A DNA stretch of 64,000 bases from Acorus gramineus (taxonomy: Eukaryota; Streptophyta; Magnoliopsida; Acorales; Acoraceae): positions 8,989,003 to 9,053,002 of the forward strand of contig JAUJYN010000012.1 in the NCBI GenBank assembly GCA_030737835.1, read 5' to 3'. Below the pieces are notes generated by a model. That model saw only the letters and a program-made list of their open reading frames with translations, had not been told where the DNA came from and ran no database searches. Position 1 is the first letter of the stretch; every line of letters begins with the position of its first letter. The position numbers and the translations under genes were made by a program. Shown one piece after another: positions 1-11,439 of this stretch.

Positions 1-175
1 AAATTCTCTCTGCTAGGAATGTAAATAAACAAATTTTGTGAAAAATCGTGTATAGGTATTTCAAAGCAAGCAAACACTTAAAGAAAAGAGCATTATTCAT
101 TTTTATTTAGGTGGACTGTGAGCAATAGGATAAAAGATGAAAAAATAAATAAATAATTATATTATTTGTCTTTAT

Positions 176-490
176 GATTGTTTATAAGGACTGCAATGTC
201 TACACAATTAAATGTAAAAATCCTTCAGGGACATTTTTGTCTTTTACATGGAAGAATTTGTCATTACGATTATTTATAAGGACTGTAATGTCTATCCAAT
301 TAAAATTAAAATCTTTCAGGGGCAATTTTGTCTTTTGCAAATACTAATTTATCTTTATGATTGTTTATCGGGACTGCAATGTATACACAATTTAATGTAA
401 AAGTCTTTCAGGAGCATTTTATCTTTTGTAGGGACTAATTTGTTTTTATGACTGTTTATAAGAATTTAATGTCTACACAATTATATGTGA
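176..490. repeat. Tandem repeat, about 3.5 copies of a 91-bp unit
   Basis: Four successive copies start near 176, 268, 359 and 450. Each begins with a form of GATTGTTTATAAGGACTGCA, then AATGTCTACACAATT, then a CTTTCAGG...TTTTGTCTTTT segment. Copies differ by scattered substitutions and the last is truncated. There is no open frame across the array, so it is probably non-coding and may be the internal repeat of an old transposable element. Confidence 0.85.
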
Positions 491-1187
491 TGGAATATTC
501 TAGGAATATTCTGTTAAGTTTGGATGAAAGTTTAACTCAGGGATGATAATTGGGTTTTTCTGAATTTTCAGAGACTTCTACGTCTGTTCCAATTTTAGCA
601 GGGACTTATATGGGTTTTTCCATGTTTGTAGGGACTTAGATGTCCTTAACCCTTGTTTTAAACTTGCTCATGATTGACCTGGAAATTCAATTGAAAATCA
701 ATAAAATAAATAAATAATTCTATCCATATAAAATAAATAAATAAATATTTTTTAAAAAGTTTATACCTCGTTAATGTGAGTATATGCTCCGATGATTTTT
801 TATCAGCGCATATAAAACTAAAATTAGGTCTAAAAAAAAAATAAACAAAAAATTACTTGTACATAAACCCGAAGAATTGAAGATGAACTTAATATTTTCA
901 AATCTCCTAATTCAATCAACAAAAATAAATAAAATCCACCAAAAGAAAATAAACACAAATACAAAGAAAAATAATAATCAAAACCAAGTATTCAAAATAT
1001 GCATTATTAAAAAAAAATTAAACATATCGATGTTGCGAGAAACAATGCCATGACAACACAATTTCATTTATTTTCGGCTGTGTGTGGGGAGTGGGGACAT
1101 AGGGTATTATTATTAGGTTTTTTATATGAGTGTTGGACTGCTGATACACTCATTTTTTTTTCCAGTTCAAATCACACTCATTCATTG

Positions 1188-1393
1188 AAGCATATATCTC
1201 GTTAGACGATGTTTATTATTTAAAATAAAAATAAAAATATATGTGGTCTGAGTTTTGATTGGTAAAAATGACTAAGTTTAACATTTTTTTTAAAAAATGT
1301 TCCTCAGTTTCTTTTACCAACTAAAACTCAGACAAAACATGTTTTTATTTATTTTTTAAATAGTAAACATCATCTAATGATGTATATGCTTCG
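1188..1393. mobile_element. Palindromic MITE, near-complete inverted repeat
   Basis: The left arm (1188-1293) and the reverse complement of the right arm (1294-1393) match over about 100 bp. Both read AAGCATATA, then GATGTTTA-TATTTAAA, then GTCTGAGTTTT-TTGGTAAAA, and they meet in an A/T-rich loop. Flanking sequence carries the internal motif GAACCCATTTTTAGTAAGTA shared with the MITE array at 8.6-9.8 kb, so this belongs to the same non-autonomous family. I could not fix the outer ends or a TSD. Confidence 0.7.
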
Positions 1394-1517
1394 ATAAAAA
1401 AGTGTATATATCTTTATTTCAAATTAAATGAACCCATTTTTAGTAAGTATAAGAAAATATGTAATAAAATATATATAATGTTTAACGAGATATATGTTTC
1501 AGTGCATTTCTAACAAA

Positions 1518-2717
1518 GAAAATGATTCACAAATCCCATTTCATAGGCCCCATGTAAAGGTGGCGCTGATGATATTACCCATAATACTCTTTAATTCAAT
1601 TTGGGTAACTTCCACCATATTAATGGACGGTTATATATTTTCGTGATTGCATTGCATTTATTTGTGATTTGTTTTCCATTTTTTTATTATATTTTTTTGA
1701 ATCATCTATTGATAATTGAATTTTCTCCCCAATTTTCATACTGAAATGTCTGAAATTCTTCGAAGAACCCTTTGAAACAGGTCGGTTTCGATATGTAGTT
1801 GACTTTTTAAATCAGATTTAATTTCAATCGGATTTAGTTTCTGGAGGACTTTCTCAGCCGTTTATCCAATCAATAAAAACAACTAAACATTTTGGTATCC
1901 ATTTCAATGTCTGTCGATTCAGGTGTAGTGATTGTTGTTGTATGTTCTTTCAATTGTTTTTTTTTTTTTTTTGTATTTCGAATGTGTTTTTTATGTTAAT
2001 TCTGGACGGTTTCAAATTTTACATGAAAGTTCCTGATTTCATGTTTTTGATGTTGAATGTTGAATTTGGCATGTTAATGCATTATATTTCAAATTATTAA
2101 AGACTTGTATACATTATATTTCAAAATATTTCAATTAGTTACATTTCAATTTTAGACTTATATACATTATTTTTCAAAAGTTAGTGACATGGCAATGCAT
2201 TATATATAGAAAGTCAGTTACAGTTGTGGAATGTAACTGACTTTTAATTGTTACATATACAAAAAATCAGTTACATTTATAAATGTAACTCACTTTTAAT
2301 GCAATTTATTGTTGAAATTAAGTTACATCTTATAAATGTAACTGACTTTTATTCTGAACTCTTATTTTAAACCGTGATGTGTGTTTCATTTTCGCATTCA
2401 TCGACATCCATCATAAATACTTTGTCTGATTATTCTAATTAAATAATCATCAAATTAACAGCAATGCTTAAAAAAAAACGTTGATTATTCCTTATCGCTA
2501 TCGTTTTTTGATTGAATGAGAAGTCGCAAATAAAAATTCCATCTTTTTCAATGTTTTTGAATAAATGGGTTATTTTCAATTATTTCATTTCATTTTTTTC
2601 AGTTTTTTTTAAGAATCCAGAGAGGATTCTAATTTCTGTCTTGTTTTTAGTGGTTTTTTTTTTTTTTTTTTAATTTTGAATTAGTTTGGAATTAGTGGGC
2701 CTGTGTAGCAGGACTCT
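1518..2717. mobile_element. MULE-like element, 1.2 kb, 9-bp TSD
   Basis: The element is flanked by TCTAACAAA at 1509-1517 and 2718-2726, a 9-bp duplication typical of Mutator-like elements. The left end contains CATAGGCCCC and the right end reads GGGCCTGTGTAGCAGGACTC. The first ~540 bp match the first ~550 bp of the element at 52748-54342, so the two are one family. Inside (about 2208-2355) there are repeated inverted copies of AAAGTCAGTTACA / TGTAACTGACTTT. No intact transposase frame is visible, so it is non-autonomous or decayed. A degraded coding-like frame around 1840-1950 parallels one in the sister copy. Confidence 0.75.
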
Positions 2718-2726
2718 TCTAACAAA

Positions 2727-4849
2727 ATATATAGAACTGTATTTTGAACTGAGAAAAAAAAAGTGTAACAACCCTTTTTTTATATATATATTTTAATGGG
2801 TCCCACTTGATGACTTGGGCCGACACAACATCCGCGGCTCTTTGTTCGGCTAATGAGCTGGGGAGACTTTCATGTTCATCACCATGATTAATTGATTTAA
2901 AACTATATGATCAAATGCATGGCTACTGTTCAGTATTTTTAAAAATCTTTTTTTTTTTTTTTTTGGAGGGGGGCCCCGGGCCAGCTTACCCCCAACTAGG
3001 TCCGCCCCTGAATATATACCTTTAAAAAATCAACTGTATTTCTTCCTTAAAATGACAACAAAAATGATTAAGTGTAAAGATTTTCCTTCTATTTTCATTC
3101 TTTTTTCCTCCAAAATAAATAAATAAAGCAAACTTCAACATTGAAGTTAAGGAAAATGGTATGTTCAGCCCCTCATGTAACCCAATTTGCAGACAGTGTT
3201 TTTTTTTTTAAAAAAAAAAAGAATCATAATATCTCTCATTGAAGTACATATTATTGTATCAAATAAAGTATATACTGAGATACGATAATATATTTTTTTC
3301 ATTTTGAAAAATATATTTTTTTTTTGCGTCATATATCATTATAGATCTACATACACTATGATAGCAGAATATATACTACATTATCATAATGTTTGGAGTT
3401 ACATACTTGACTGTAAAATGGACTAAGTATATTAGTGCTCCGCTTCTAGGTTGAGGGAGTGTATGAGATTATAAGTTTACAAGAATCTGATTTTCCTGAA
3501 TCCGTTTCCAAACAGAAAATAAAAAACTACAGCTTAATTAAAGCTACAGGCACATTTTTACAATAAAGTGTTCAAAAGTTACCTTTTTCATTATCTATAT
3601 GAATAAGTTACTGCAAATTCAGTTTTAAACTCAATTTCTGAAAAAAAAAACTAATCTCCAAACTCACATCTAAACACCCTCTAAGCATCGACAACAAACC
3701 GGGCTGACCCATGAAACCAAGGCCCAAATCCCATCTGGGCCCAATCCCACAAGTTTTTTTGGCCAACAAGCCCGGGCCAAGTTGGCCTGCTATTGAGAAC
3801 CCATCTGCGGCGGACACGAGCTTCAGGCTAGTAGGCGGGTCTCAAATACAATCTTATACACCTTATTAAAAATCCAATGAAATACACCTTATAAACCTCG
3901 TTAAATTTTTCTTACACTTAATAAAAATGAATTCATTTAACTCGAAATAGAGTGATACACAATTTTTTTTAATTAAAGCATATGCTTTATTTAATTATGT
4001 TTACTATTTAAAAAAAAAAAAAATGAATACATACATGATCTAATATAAAAATGAATTGAGTCTTAACGTTCCTTTCCCCCCAAAGACAGAAAAGGTACAT
4101 AAATGTATACTACCAAAAAATTCATATGAGCATTACATTATTTCTTATAAAAGAAGTATTTTATTAATTAAGTATATACATTTTTTAAAAAAAAATTTAT
4201 AGATTGCAAATAAGACTGCAAACTCGGTGAACTATGAACTATCATTTTTGCTTTTATTATTGTCACTCCATGGAAATTTTTAGATTAAATGATCCAACAA
4301 AAATTCTCTCTTTCATAATTTAAAATGCCGAGCCAATTTTGTGAGGCAACCATGTCATTAGTATGCCAATTATTTGAACATAATTTTATTTATAGAAATA
4401 CAAATTCACTATTTAACATTTGTACTATTTGAATTAAAATAAATGAATCTGTACACGAGCCTTATATAATGAGAAATGGTAGTATAAGAAAATGTAATGC
4501 TCAGTCATTTTTTAGCTTCGCATATATTTTGAATTTTTTTAAAAATATATAATTGACTAATGAAATCATCCTTTATGAAAAATAAAGTCCATACCACAAA
4601 TCAGACATAGTAGAGTTCATACCGTGTCATTTCCATCAAATAACCTATGATAGGCAGGATGAGATTTAATATAGCTTGAGCTTCTATTCCAATATGAACA
4701 TATGATGTCATTTGGTGAGGCAGATGAACCATACAGAACAATAATTGGTCAATATATCCTCTACCTACATTTTAATAAAAATCATCCATCAAGTAAAATA
4801 TTCCATATCATGAGCTAATTGAGTTATTAAAAAAAAAAACTAATAAAAA
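2727..4849. other. AT-rich intergenic DNA with MITE remnants
   Basis: No gene was recognised. The stretch holds one delimited MITE copy (3150-3440), a short GC-rich patch at 3700-3840 with GGGCCC-type words like those at hAT ends, and a fragment near 3850-4030 carrying the same ATATGCTT/AACTCGAAATAGAG words as the 8.6-9.8 kb array. Homopolymer T and A runs are frequent. Confidence 0.5.
3150..3440. mobile_element. MITE, GATACACTTAGYC-terminus family
   Basis: It starts GGAAAATGGTATGTTCAGCCC and ends GGACTAAGTATATTAGTGCTC, which are imperfect inverted repeats. The interior has TTGAAGTACATA, a TATATACTGAGATAC segment and CTATGATAGCAGAATATATACTA. The same order of motifs recurs at 29003, 29521, 55990 and, in part, 10479 and 35650. 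No clear TSD remains here, so this copy is old. Confidence 0.65.
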
Positions 4850-5541
4850 ATGTCTTTAGAATCTGGATTTCAGTACAATCCATTATCTCAATATAATCCA
4901 TGCATGGATGCAACAAATAGTGGAACTAAACAAATGGAAGATGTTCCACTCATAAAGAAGAAAAGACATTATATTAGAAGGCACTTGATATGGAAGATGA
5001 CTTTCTCTTCCACTTTTTTTTTTTAATTATTGCAAGTGTTCTTCTAGTTCCTCCATGTCCATGTAAAAGTAACACTATATAAGTTATATGTTTCATGTTT
5101 TTAAGTGTTATTGTAGTTTATGATTGTATGTCTATGCAATTTGTTACTTTATGAAGTTTGTATTGATGATACTTATCACAGGAAGCGAGCTTAACAAGCA
5201 GAGAACAAAATTCAGTCATATCAAATCACAAATGTGGGTGAGACTAATGTGGCCTCCTTAAGATGTTATACAATCATTATTTGCCAATGAATTTGGGAAA
5301 GGGCACATTCATACCTCAAAAAGGCAGCAGAGCATCTACCAACCAAAACTTCAGGAGGCTAAAAATCCAAAACAGCAAATGTTGACGGAAAGTCGAAGAT
5401 GGAGAAGATAGGACTACAAGCATTGTGCATATAGAGATGGCTCTGAGATCATGACTTGCTCTCCGCGTCATATATATCAGACCTAAAATTTGTTAAAGAA
5501 AATGGTGACACAAGAGAGTTCTTTTTGGTAGAGCACGTATA
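4850..5541 (+). pseudogene. Unidentified coding-like segments, decayed gene or transposon
   Basis: Three open stretches look coding by composition. At 4850-5026 an ATG opens a 58-codon frame beginning MSLESGFQYNPLSQYNPC and containing VPLIKKKRHYIRRHLIWK. At 5261-5409 a frame reads VIQSLFANEFGKGHIHTSK and ends at a stop. At about 5455-5541 a third contains SDLKFVKENGDTREFFLVEH before a stop. They lie in different frames with AT-rich DNA between. I do not recognise the family. It may be a degraded transposon protein, a gene with short exons, or chance; such composition is unusual for random AT-rich sequence. Introns could not be placed with confidence. Confidence 0.3.
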
Positions 5542-7870
5542 GAAATGCCAACATTTTGAATTGCTTTCATATTATCGAAATTATGCAAACACAAGAAATG
5601 AAATGAATAATCAGATAAAAGAATTTCCGCACATGCACGTTATTATCTGCCATATAATATCAAACCTATTCACTAACATCATGTGATATTTCATGATATT
5701 ATCATCATGATGGACGTGTATGCATGTATGACTTCTATATCACTGATACCTTTTACATCTAATTCTGAGAAGCAACCAGGAATCTTGAATTTAGTGTGAC
5801 TTTAGCAAAATTGGCAAATTACATGTTTCACAATGTCACAAGGATTTGATAGTATTTCCACAATAGCATCTATTTCAAATGTGTGTGTGTATTTTTTTAG
5901 ACTCTTGATTATTAGTAAATGTTAACAAATCATCCCCACCTATATGTCACTTGTACAATCTATTGCAGTCTTATATTCATAAAAAGAACTTGAGATGAAC
6001 ATTTATTGACTATAAAGCAGCCTAAACAGAGCACAAAAACAACCCATCTTTTGAAGGCTCAAATTCTACTCTAGTCACCTTTGAATCACTTCAAAATCAG
6101 GATTTTCATCAGATTCAGAAAGATAATCTTCATACAACAGCAATTTGATTGAAACTTTTTTATTGTAGCTCATCAAAATAAAGTCCAACATTACATACAT
6201 GAAGGTATGTGTAGAGGGATGTGTGTGAAAAACAGGTGCAGGAATGCATTATTTTATTCTTTAAGATGGAATAAATACGTTATTCAAACAACTTCCGCGC
6301 GCACATATTTCTTCTACACCCTGTTAAATGAATCACTAATCTTATCAATGCAAGGAAGTCGGTAGATCTGATGGGGCTTGGGACGATACATGTATCTACA
6401 CTTGGACAATGTACAAATATAAGTTTTTCATATACGCAAATATGCTTCTTCTATATGTTATCATTGCAACCTTAAATAAGCATATTCAAAGGCTTGACAT
6501 GCTGGAAATGTTATATGACATCCAAAGGAAGAAGCAAATCACTTGTAGATTATATCTCCTCTTAAAAAATAAATTGGCCTTTAATTTTTATTGTTATTGT
6601 TATTTTATTCGTTATCTATTTATTTTTTATTTATTTATGTATTTATTTGGGGTTGTAGAGGGGAGGGTGGGTTGTACCCGTCACACAATAAATCTATTCA
6701 ACTAGGAGAAATGTATCCTCTTAATCTAGATTATTTTAGGATTGCAATTCCAATTTTTTTATCACTAAACAATCTTTGTTTATCGCCCAGTAAAATAGAG
6801 GGCTAAGTGACCTGATCAGTGATCTCACGGTACCAGATGATTTGCAATCTCTTATCATGTGCTTCATTGCATACATATATGAGATGTACCCAAAATTTTA
6901 GCTCTACAATATTGAAAATGTTTAATAGAAATTCCAGTATAAATGTATGAGTACATAAAGCCTCACTCAAAGGAACGAGGAACACATTTATAGCAAACAT
7001 CCTCCAGGTATAGATTAGTAAATGAAATTCACACAGAGACATTATTTTGGGATTGCAATTCCAATTTATCTTCATTGAACAAACTTTGTTTATCCCCCAT
7101 TAAAAACGGGGGGTGGGGGGGGGGCGCTAAAAGAGCCAATAGGCTGCCTCTATAAAGAGCCAATTCTGAGGTTGGAGTTATGGATGAGGAAAAGCCTAAA
7201 TCTCTATATGCTATAATGCTAAATTCACAAATATGAGTTTTTGAGTATATAATAACCAATCTTACTGAGATCAGCTTCTACATGAAATCTAATTGACAAA
7301 AGGTCTTCCATGAATAACTGTCCATATATTTCATGTATCAGTTATACTTGGTGTTTTTAGGTTCTCCCATGTCTATCCTTTTTATTAGCGAAAAAATTTG
7401 CATCAAGTCAACATTTCTGCACACATTGCAGGTGCAATCCGAAAATCAAAACAAACCCATCCAAATTTGAAGTTCATAAATGATTTCCTACAATGGTCTA
7501 TATCACGATAAACAGCCTTTCAACATATAGATCAGCTTAAAAGCACAAAACAACAATGGCAGTAATCAATCACTGGCTCACTACACTCAGTTCTATAATC
7601 GATCTTAAAAAAAGTCGCCCAAACAACATGTTCATGCAACAGCAGGACATATATTGACCCATTTTGAAGCCAGATTTATCATCACAACAATGTAAAACAT
7701 AAAAACAAACGCATAAAACATGAACAGATGGAAAAAATTTCCTTGAAAAATCACAATATACTTAGTCAACCTCAATAATAATGAACCTAAACAACATCAG
7801 CAACTATACTAAGTTACTAACAAACAAAAAATAAACTTGATCTATGAGGGAGGGAATAGAAAGGATACAC
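5542..7870. other. AT-rich intergenic DNA and possible 3' part of the small membrane gene
   Basis: No complete gene was recognised. It contains a diverged direct repeat (6732-6806 and 7042-7117), related in inverted orientation to sequence near 23.4 kb. The unplaced last exon of the minus-strand gene at 7871-8451 should lie here. A minus-strand frame at about 6070-6200 contains YEDYLSESDENPDFEVIQR before a stop, but I cannot link it to any gene. Confidence 0.4.
6732..7117. repeat. Direct repeat pair (6732-6806 and 7042-7117)
   Basis: Both copies read TTATTTT-GGATTGCAATTCC followed by CAATTT, AACAA-CTTTGTTTATC and CCC-TAAAA. A third relative in inverted orientation lies near 23.38-23.48 kb (CAACTAGGAGAAA and GATTATCTTAGAATTGCAA when read on the minus strand). 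They appear to be dispersed remnants of one old repeat. Confidence 0.55.
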
Positions 7871-8451
7871 CAGGTAGGTTCCGTGAGCAAAACCAAACGC
7901 CAGAACTCCGAAGAACAGCCGATCCCTCAAAACTGGGTTCCTCCGAAACGCAATTCGAACTGAAATTTTAATTTTGACATACAAAATCACAAACAAAGGC
8001 AAAAGAAGAAGTACCCAACAAAATTAATCAAGACCCACATCAGGAAATGTTAAAATCAATTCAATAAATGAAAGAAACACCCATCTATTCTATTCTAAAT
8101 GTAAAAAGAAATTAAAAAAAATTGGAGAGATCAAAAGCATGATTAACAAGAAACACCAACTACAAAAGAAAAGATTTTGATGAATAATATAAAAACCCAT
8201 CAAAGGAACAAAAAAGCATATCATTCTTACTGAGTGGAAGAATAGGAGCATAAACAAGAGGCACCAAGAACTTAAAAGGGGGTCCCCTTTTTTGCTTCCT
8301 CCCAACAAATTCTCTACAAAAATAAATAAATAACAAAATATAACCATCAAAATAACATTGATCTACAATGATAATGATTATATAATTATAATGAGAATAT
8401 CAAAAAAAAAATGTACCCATTAGAGAGATTGGAAGGAGAAGATGTTGCCAT
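7871..8451 (-). CDS. Small conserved plant membrane protein, three exons, 3' end missing
   Basis: Three exons join in one frame on the minus strand: 8451-8417, 8313-8231 and 7959-7871. The start is MATSSPSNLSNG; exon 2 contains EFVGRKQKRGPPFKFLVPL; exon 3 contains RRNPVLRDRLFFGVLAFGF and ends HGTYL. Junctions follow GT-AG (GTACAT...TTTGTAG, GTAAGA...ATTTCAG, donor GTGTAT), with phases 2, 1 and 0. The 69 residues seen include two probable membrane segments: the VYAPILPLI region and FFGVLAFGFAHGTYL. The GPPFKFLVPLVYAP and NPVLRDRLF blocks resemble an uncharacterised short plant protein of about 80 residues that I recall only as a family without a known function. The last exon, expected to be only a few codons, was not found. 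Each exon is too short to show up as a long open frame. Confidence 0.7.
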
Positions 8452-8604
8452 GACCACCAAAACAAAGAACAACAAGAAGAAGAGAATGGCCAAAATTTGG
8501 GTTCTCTTTCTTTATGTCTTTTGAAGGCTGTTTTGGGTTTTTTACATGGCTGATGAGAAGGTTGTGATGGGTTTTCAGCTTTTCTGGGCTCCGGCCTAAT
8601 TACG

Positions 8605-9770
8605 AAAAGAAAATGTTATTATCAGTCACTTTTACAAACTTAAACTGAGAATACATGTATTTTTATATTTTTTTAAATAATAAATATCACTTAATGAAGT
8701 ATATATTTTAATAAAAAGTACATATCAATCCATTTTGAGTTGCATGAACTTATTTTTATTTAGTGTAAAAAAAATTAATGAAGTATATGTTTCAGTGGAT
8801 TTATAAAGAGATATATAAAATCGTATTTTGGATTGTAAACAAAACTGAGTGTAACATCGCTTGTTATACTCAGACCTCAGCCCTTGTTTTAGTTCAAAAC
8901 AAGAGCATGCACATTTTTTTTGCCAACCCCAATTATAGTATCATATGTGTTGATATGAAATCATTAGAGTATAAACTTACATTAGCAGAGTATATATTTC
9001 AATTAAAATTTTTTACATTTTCTATAAATATATCCATGCAATTCGTTGAAATATATGCTTCATTTTTTATAAAAACATTTACATCATTAGATAAGATATA
9101 CTATTTAAAAAAATTCCAAAACATGTATACTGGAATTGAGGCTAATAAGGGGTTGTACGTAACATTATCTTTTTATTTAAAAATAATAATAAACATAGTT
9201 TAATAGGGTATATGTTTTGATGAAAAGTACACATCGCTCTATTTCCAATTTAATGAACCTATTTTTAATAAGTATAAAAAAAATTTAACGAAATATATAC
9301 ATCATTACTTAGATCACACATGTTTTCATTTAATAAAAAATAAAATAAACATCATCTAATGAGATATATATTTTGATAAAAAGTGTATATGCTCTATTTC
9401 GAGTTGAATGAACCAATTTTTAGTAAGTGTAAGAAAATATTTAATATGATATATACATTTTCATATATACATTTTCAAACGAAGTGTATGCTTCACTAGA
9501 TTTTTAACGATGTATTTTGGACGGTAAAACAAACTGAGTGTAACAACGTTTGAAAGTAAAATGTTACCATCAGTTTTTTTTCACAGTTCAAAACGCAGAC
9601 CACACATGTTTTTATTCTTTTAAAAATAGTAAACTACGTTTAATGAGATATATGTTTTGATAAAAAGTGTATATCATTCCATTTTTAATTAAATAAATTC
9701 ACTTTTAATACAAGTAAATTTTTTTTTAATAAATTATATAATACTGCATTTGAAACTGGAAAAATAATTG
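8605..9770. mobile_element. Cluster of four or so related MITEs
   Basis: Copies of one MITE family lie end to end. The best delimited is about 8612-8858, from AATGTTATTATCAGTCACTTTTAC to GTAAACAAAACTGAGTGTAACATC, which are inverted repeats. Others end at about 9550 (AAACAAACTGAGTGTAACAACG) and start at about 9556 (AAAATGTTACCATCAG). Internal words recur: AATGAAGTATATGTTT, AAAAAGTGTATAT, TGAACC-ATTTTTAGTAAGTG. The family also supplies the hairpin at 1188-1393. The 141-aa open frame crossing 8778-9203 is a by-product of low stop density and is not called as a gene. Confidence 0.65.
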
Positions 9771-11001
9771 AATGTAAAAGCCAATTGGGATATGCGTCCA
9801 CGTTAGATTTCCGTCTATCTGGGCCGACCCGACTACAGAGTGGAATGGCATGGGCCATTTTGGGCCTTGTTGAGGATACAAATGTTTCCATTGGTCTACT
9901 TTGTAGCCATGTTGGTGGCTCCCATATTTTTTAATTTTTAAAGTATATATACTAGATCAATGAAATATTTTATTTTATAAAAAAAATATATATATTTATA
10001 TGACTTAAGTGTATATATTTTTAAATATTTTATTATTAAATATATACTAACATAGTAAAATGTGTACTGTGACATGGAGATTACAAATGAGATTGTCAGA
10101 AGAACCGAGTGTATTAATTTAGGGGGACAAATGTTATCAGTCCTTTGCATAATCTTTCTTCAAAAATGTTAGGACGGTCTTTATTCATGCCCCCATTTGC
10201 AACATTTATATATTTTGATTTTTTAAGGTACTTACTTGTTTAATAAAATATATATATATATATATAAAATGATCAAATAAATTGAATGTATTATAAATTA
10301 TAATTTTTTAAGGGTAAGTACTCATTAGACAAATAATTATACACATCCAAATTCAAAGCATGTTGAAGGGTGTTAAAAAGGGATTGTATTAAATTTTCCA
10401 AGGTCCAAGCAATCTAAACGGCCCATGTAAAGTGCAACATTTATATGTGAGCAGAGCTGTTACAGTGTTTTATAATTAGAAAATGGTACATCATTACACT
10501 CAATCTTAATTATAGGCCTAAATATAGTCCACATTGTTTTTTTATGTTTTTTTAAATCATATGCTCCTCGAAATACAAGCTGTTATAAGAAATAAAATAT
10601 ATACTAATATATATTAGTGTTTTTTTTTTTTAATTTGAAACAATGAATTTTTTTTTTACGTTATGTATTATGATAGAACTCCGTAAACTATGATAATATA
10701 ATATATACTAAACTATCATAATATATAAGTCTACATATGGAATTGTAGAACGAACTGAGTGTATACACGCTCTTTAAAATTGTGAGGTTTTTTTTCCAAA
10801 GAAAGTGTGTGTGTAATATATACTGAACTATCATAATATATGAGTCTACGCATGGAATTGTAAAACGAATTGAGTGTATACACGCTATTTAAAATTGTGA
10901 GGTTTTTTTTTTAAAAAGAAAGTGTGTGTGTGTGTGGGCAGGCAAAGATCAGACATATATCAGTCAATCCATAATAGGACTGACTCTATACAAAACATTA
11001 A
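9771..11001. other. Intergenic DNA with MITE remnants
   Basis: No gene was recognised. It holds a (TA)n run at about 10247-10266, a GC-richer patch near 9790-9870, and the tandemly duplicated MITE end described separately (10479-10932). Confidence 0.45.
10479..10932. mobile_element. MITE with its right end tandemly duplicated (115-bp period)
   Basis: The element opens GAAAATGGTACATCATTACACT and first ends at 10772 with GAACTGAGTGTATACACGCTC. The last part (10699-10813) is repeated at 10814-10932 with about 90% identity: TAATATATACT, CTATCATAATATAT, GAATTGTA and GAGTGTATACACGCT occur in both, each followed by AAAATTGTGAGGTTTTTT and a GT-rich run. Strand slippage at the GT-rich run could have produced the duplication. 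Confidence 0.65.
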
Positions 11002-11436
11002 GCATCCGTTTGGATGCTGAATAAACCCAGATAAGCAATGGAATAAGTCAGAATAAGCTTATTAAGTTGTTTGGAAACACAGCATACCCCGAGATAAAGT
11101 ATGTCAGAATAAACTGGTATAAATTAAGTGGTATATGGATTCCAACCAACATGTGGAATTAAAATTATTCTAGGTTATTCCACCCAAAGAATATGTGGGT
11201 CCACTGTCAAATCAACAGTCATCACCTTTTATAAATCACCTGCTAAATCAACTATTATTATTTTTTCACCTTTTATAACTCTTTATTCATACTTTATTTA
11301 CATTTTACCCAAACAACAAAACATTTATTCTTACGTTTACGAACGAGAATAATTCAAAACACAATCAAATACAAAATTAATTTATCTTTATTTATATTCA
11401 CTTACGCCGGAATAACTGAATATCCAAATGGGGGGC
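11002..11436. mobile_element. Harbinger/Tourist-like MITE, 435 bp, TAA TSD
   Basis: It starts GCATCCGTTTGGATGCTGAATAA and ends GAATATCCAAATGGGGGGC, forming terminal inverted repeats, and it is flanked by TAA at 10999-11001 and 11437-11439. The 3-bp TAA target duplication is characteristic of PIF/Harbinger-derived MITEs. The interior has GAATAAG and TTATTCCA words that repeat the TIR theme. A 74-aa open frame inside is not supported as a gene. Confidence 0.75.
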
Positions 11437-11439
11437 TAA

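Noticed and set aside
8778-9203. 141-codon plus-strand frame
   Set aside because: It crosses a MITE array, is made of low-complexity K/I/F/Y residues, and has no domain.
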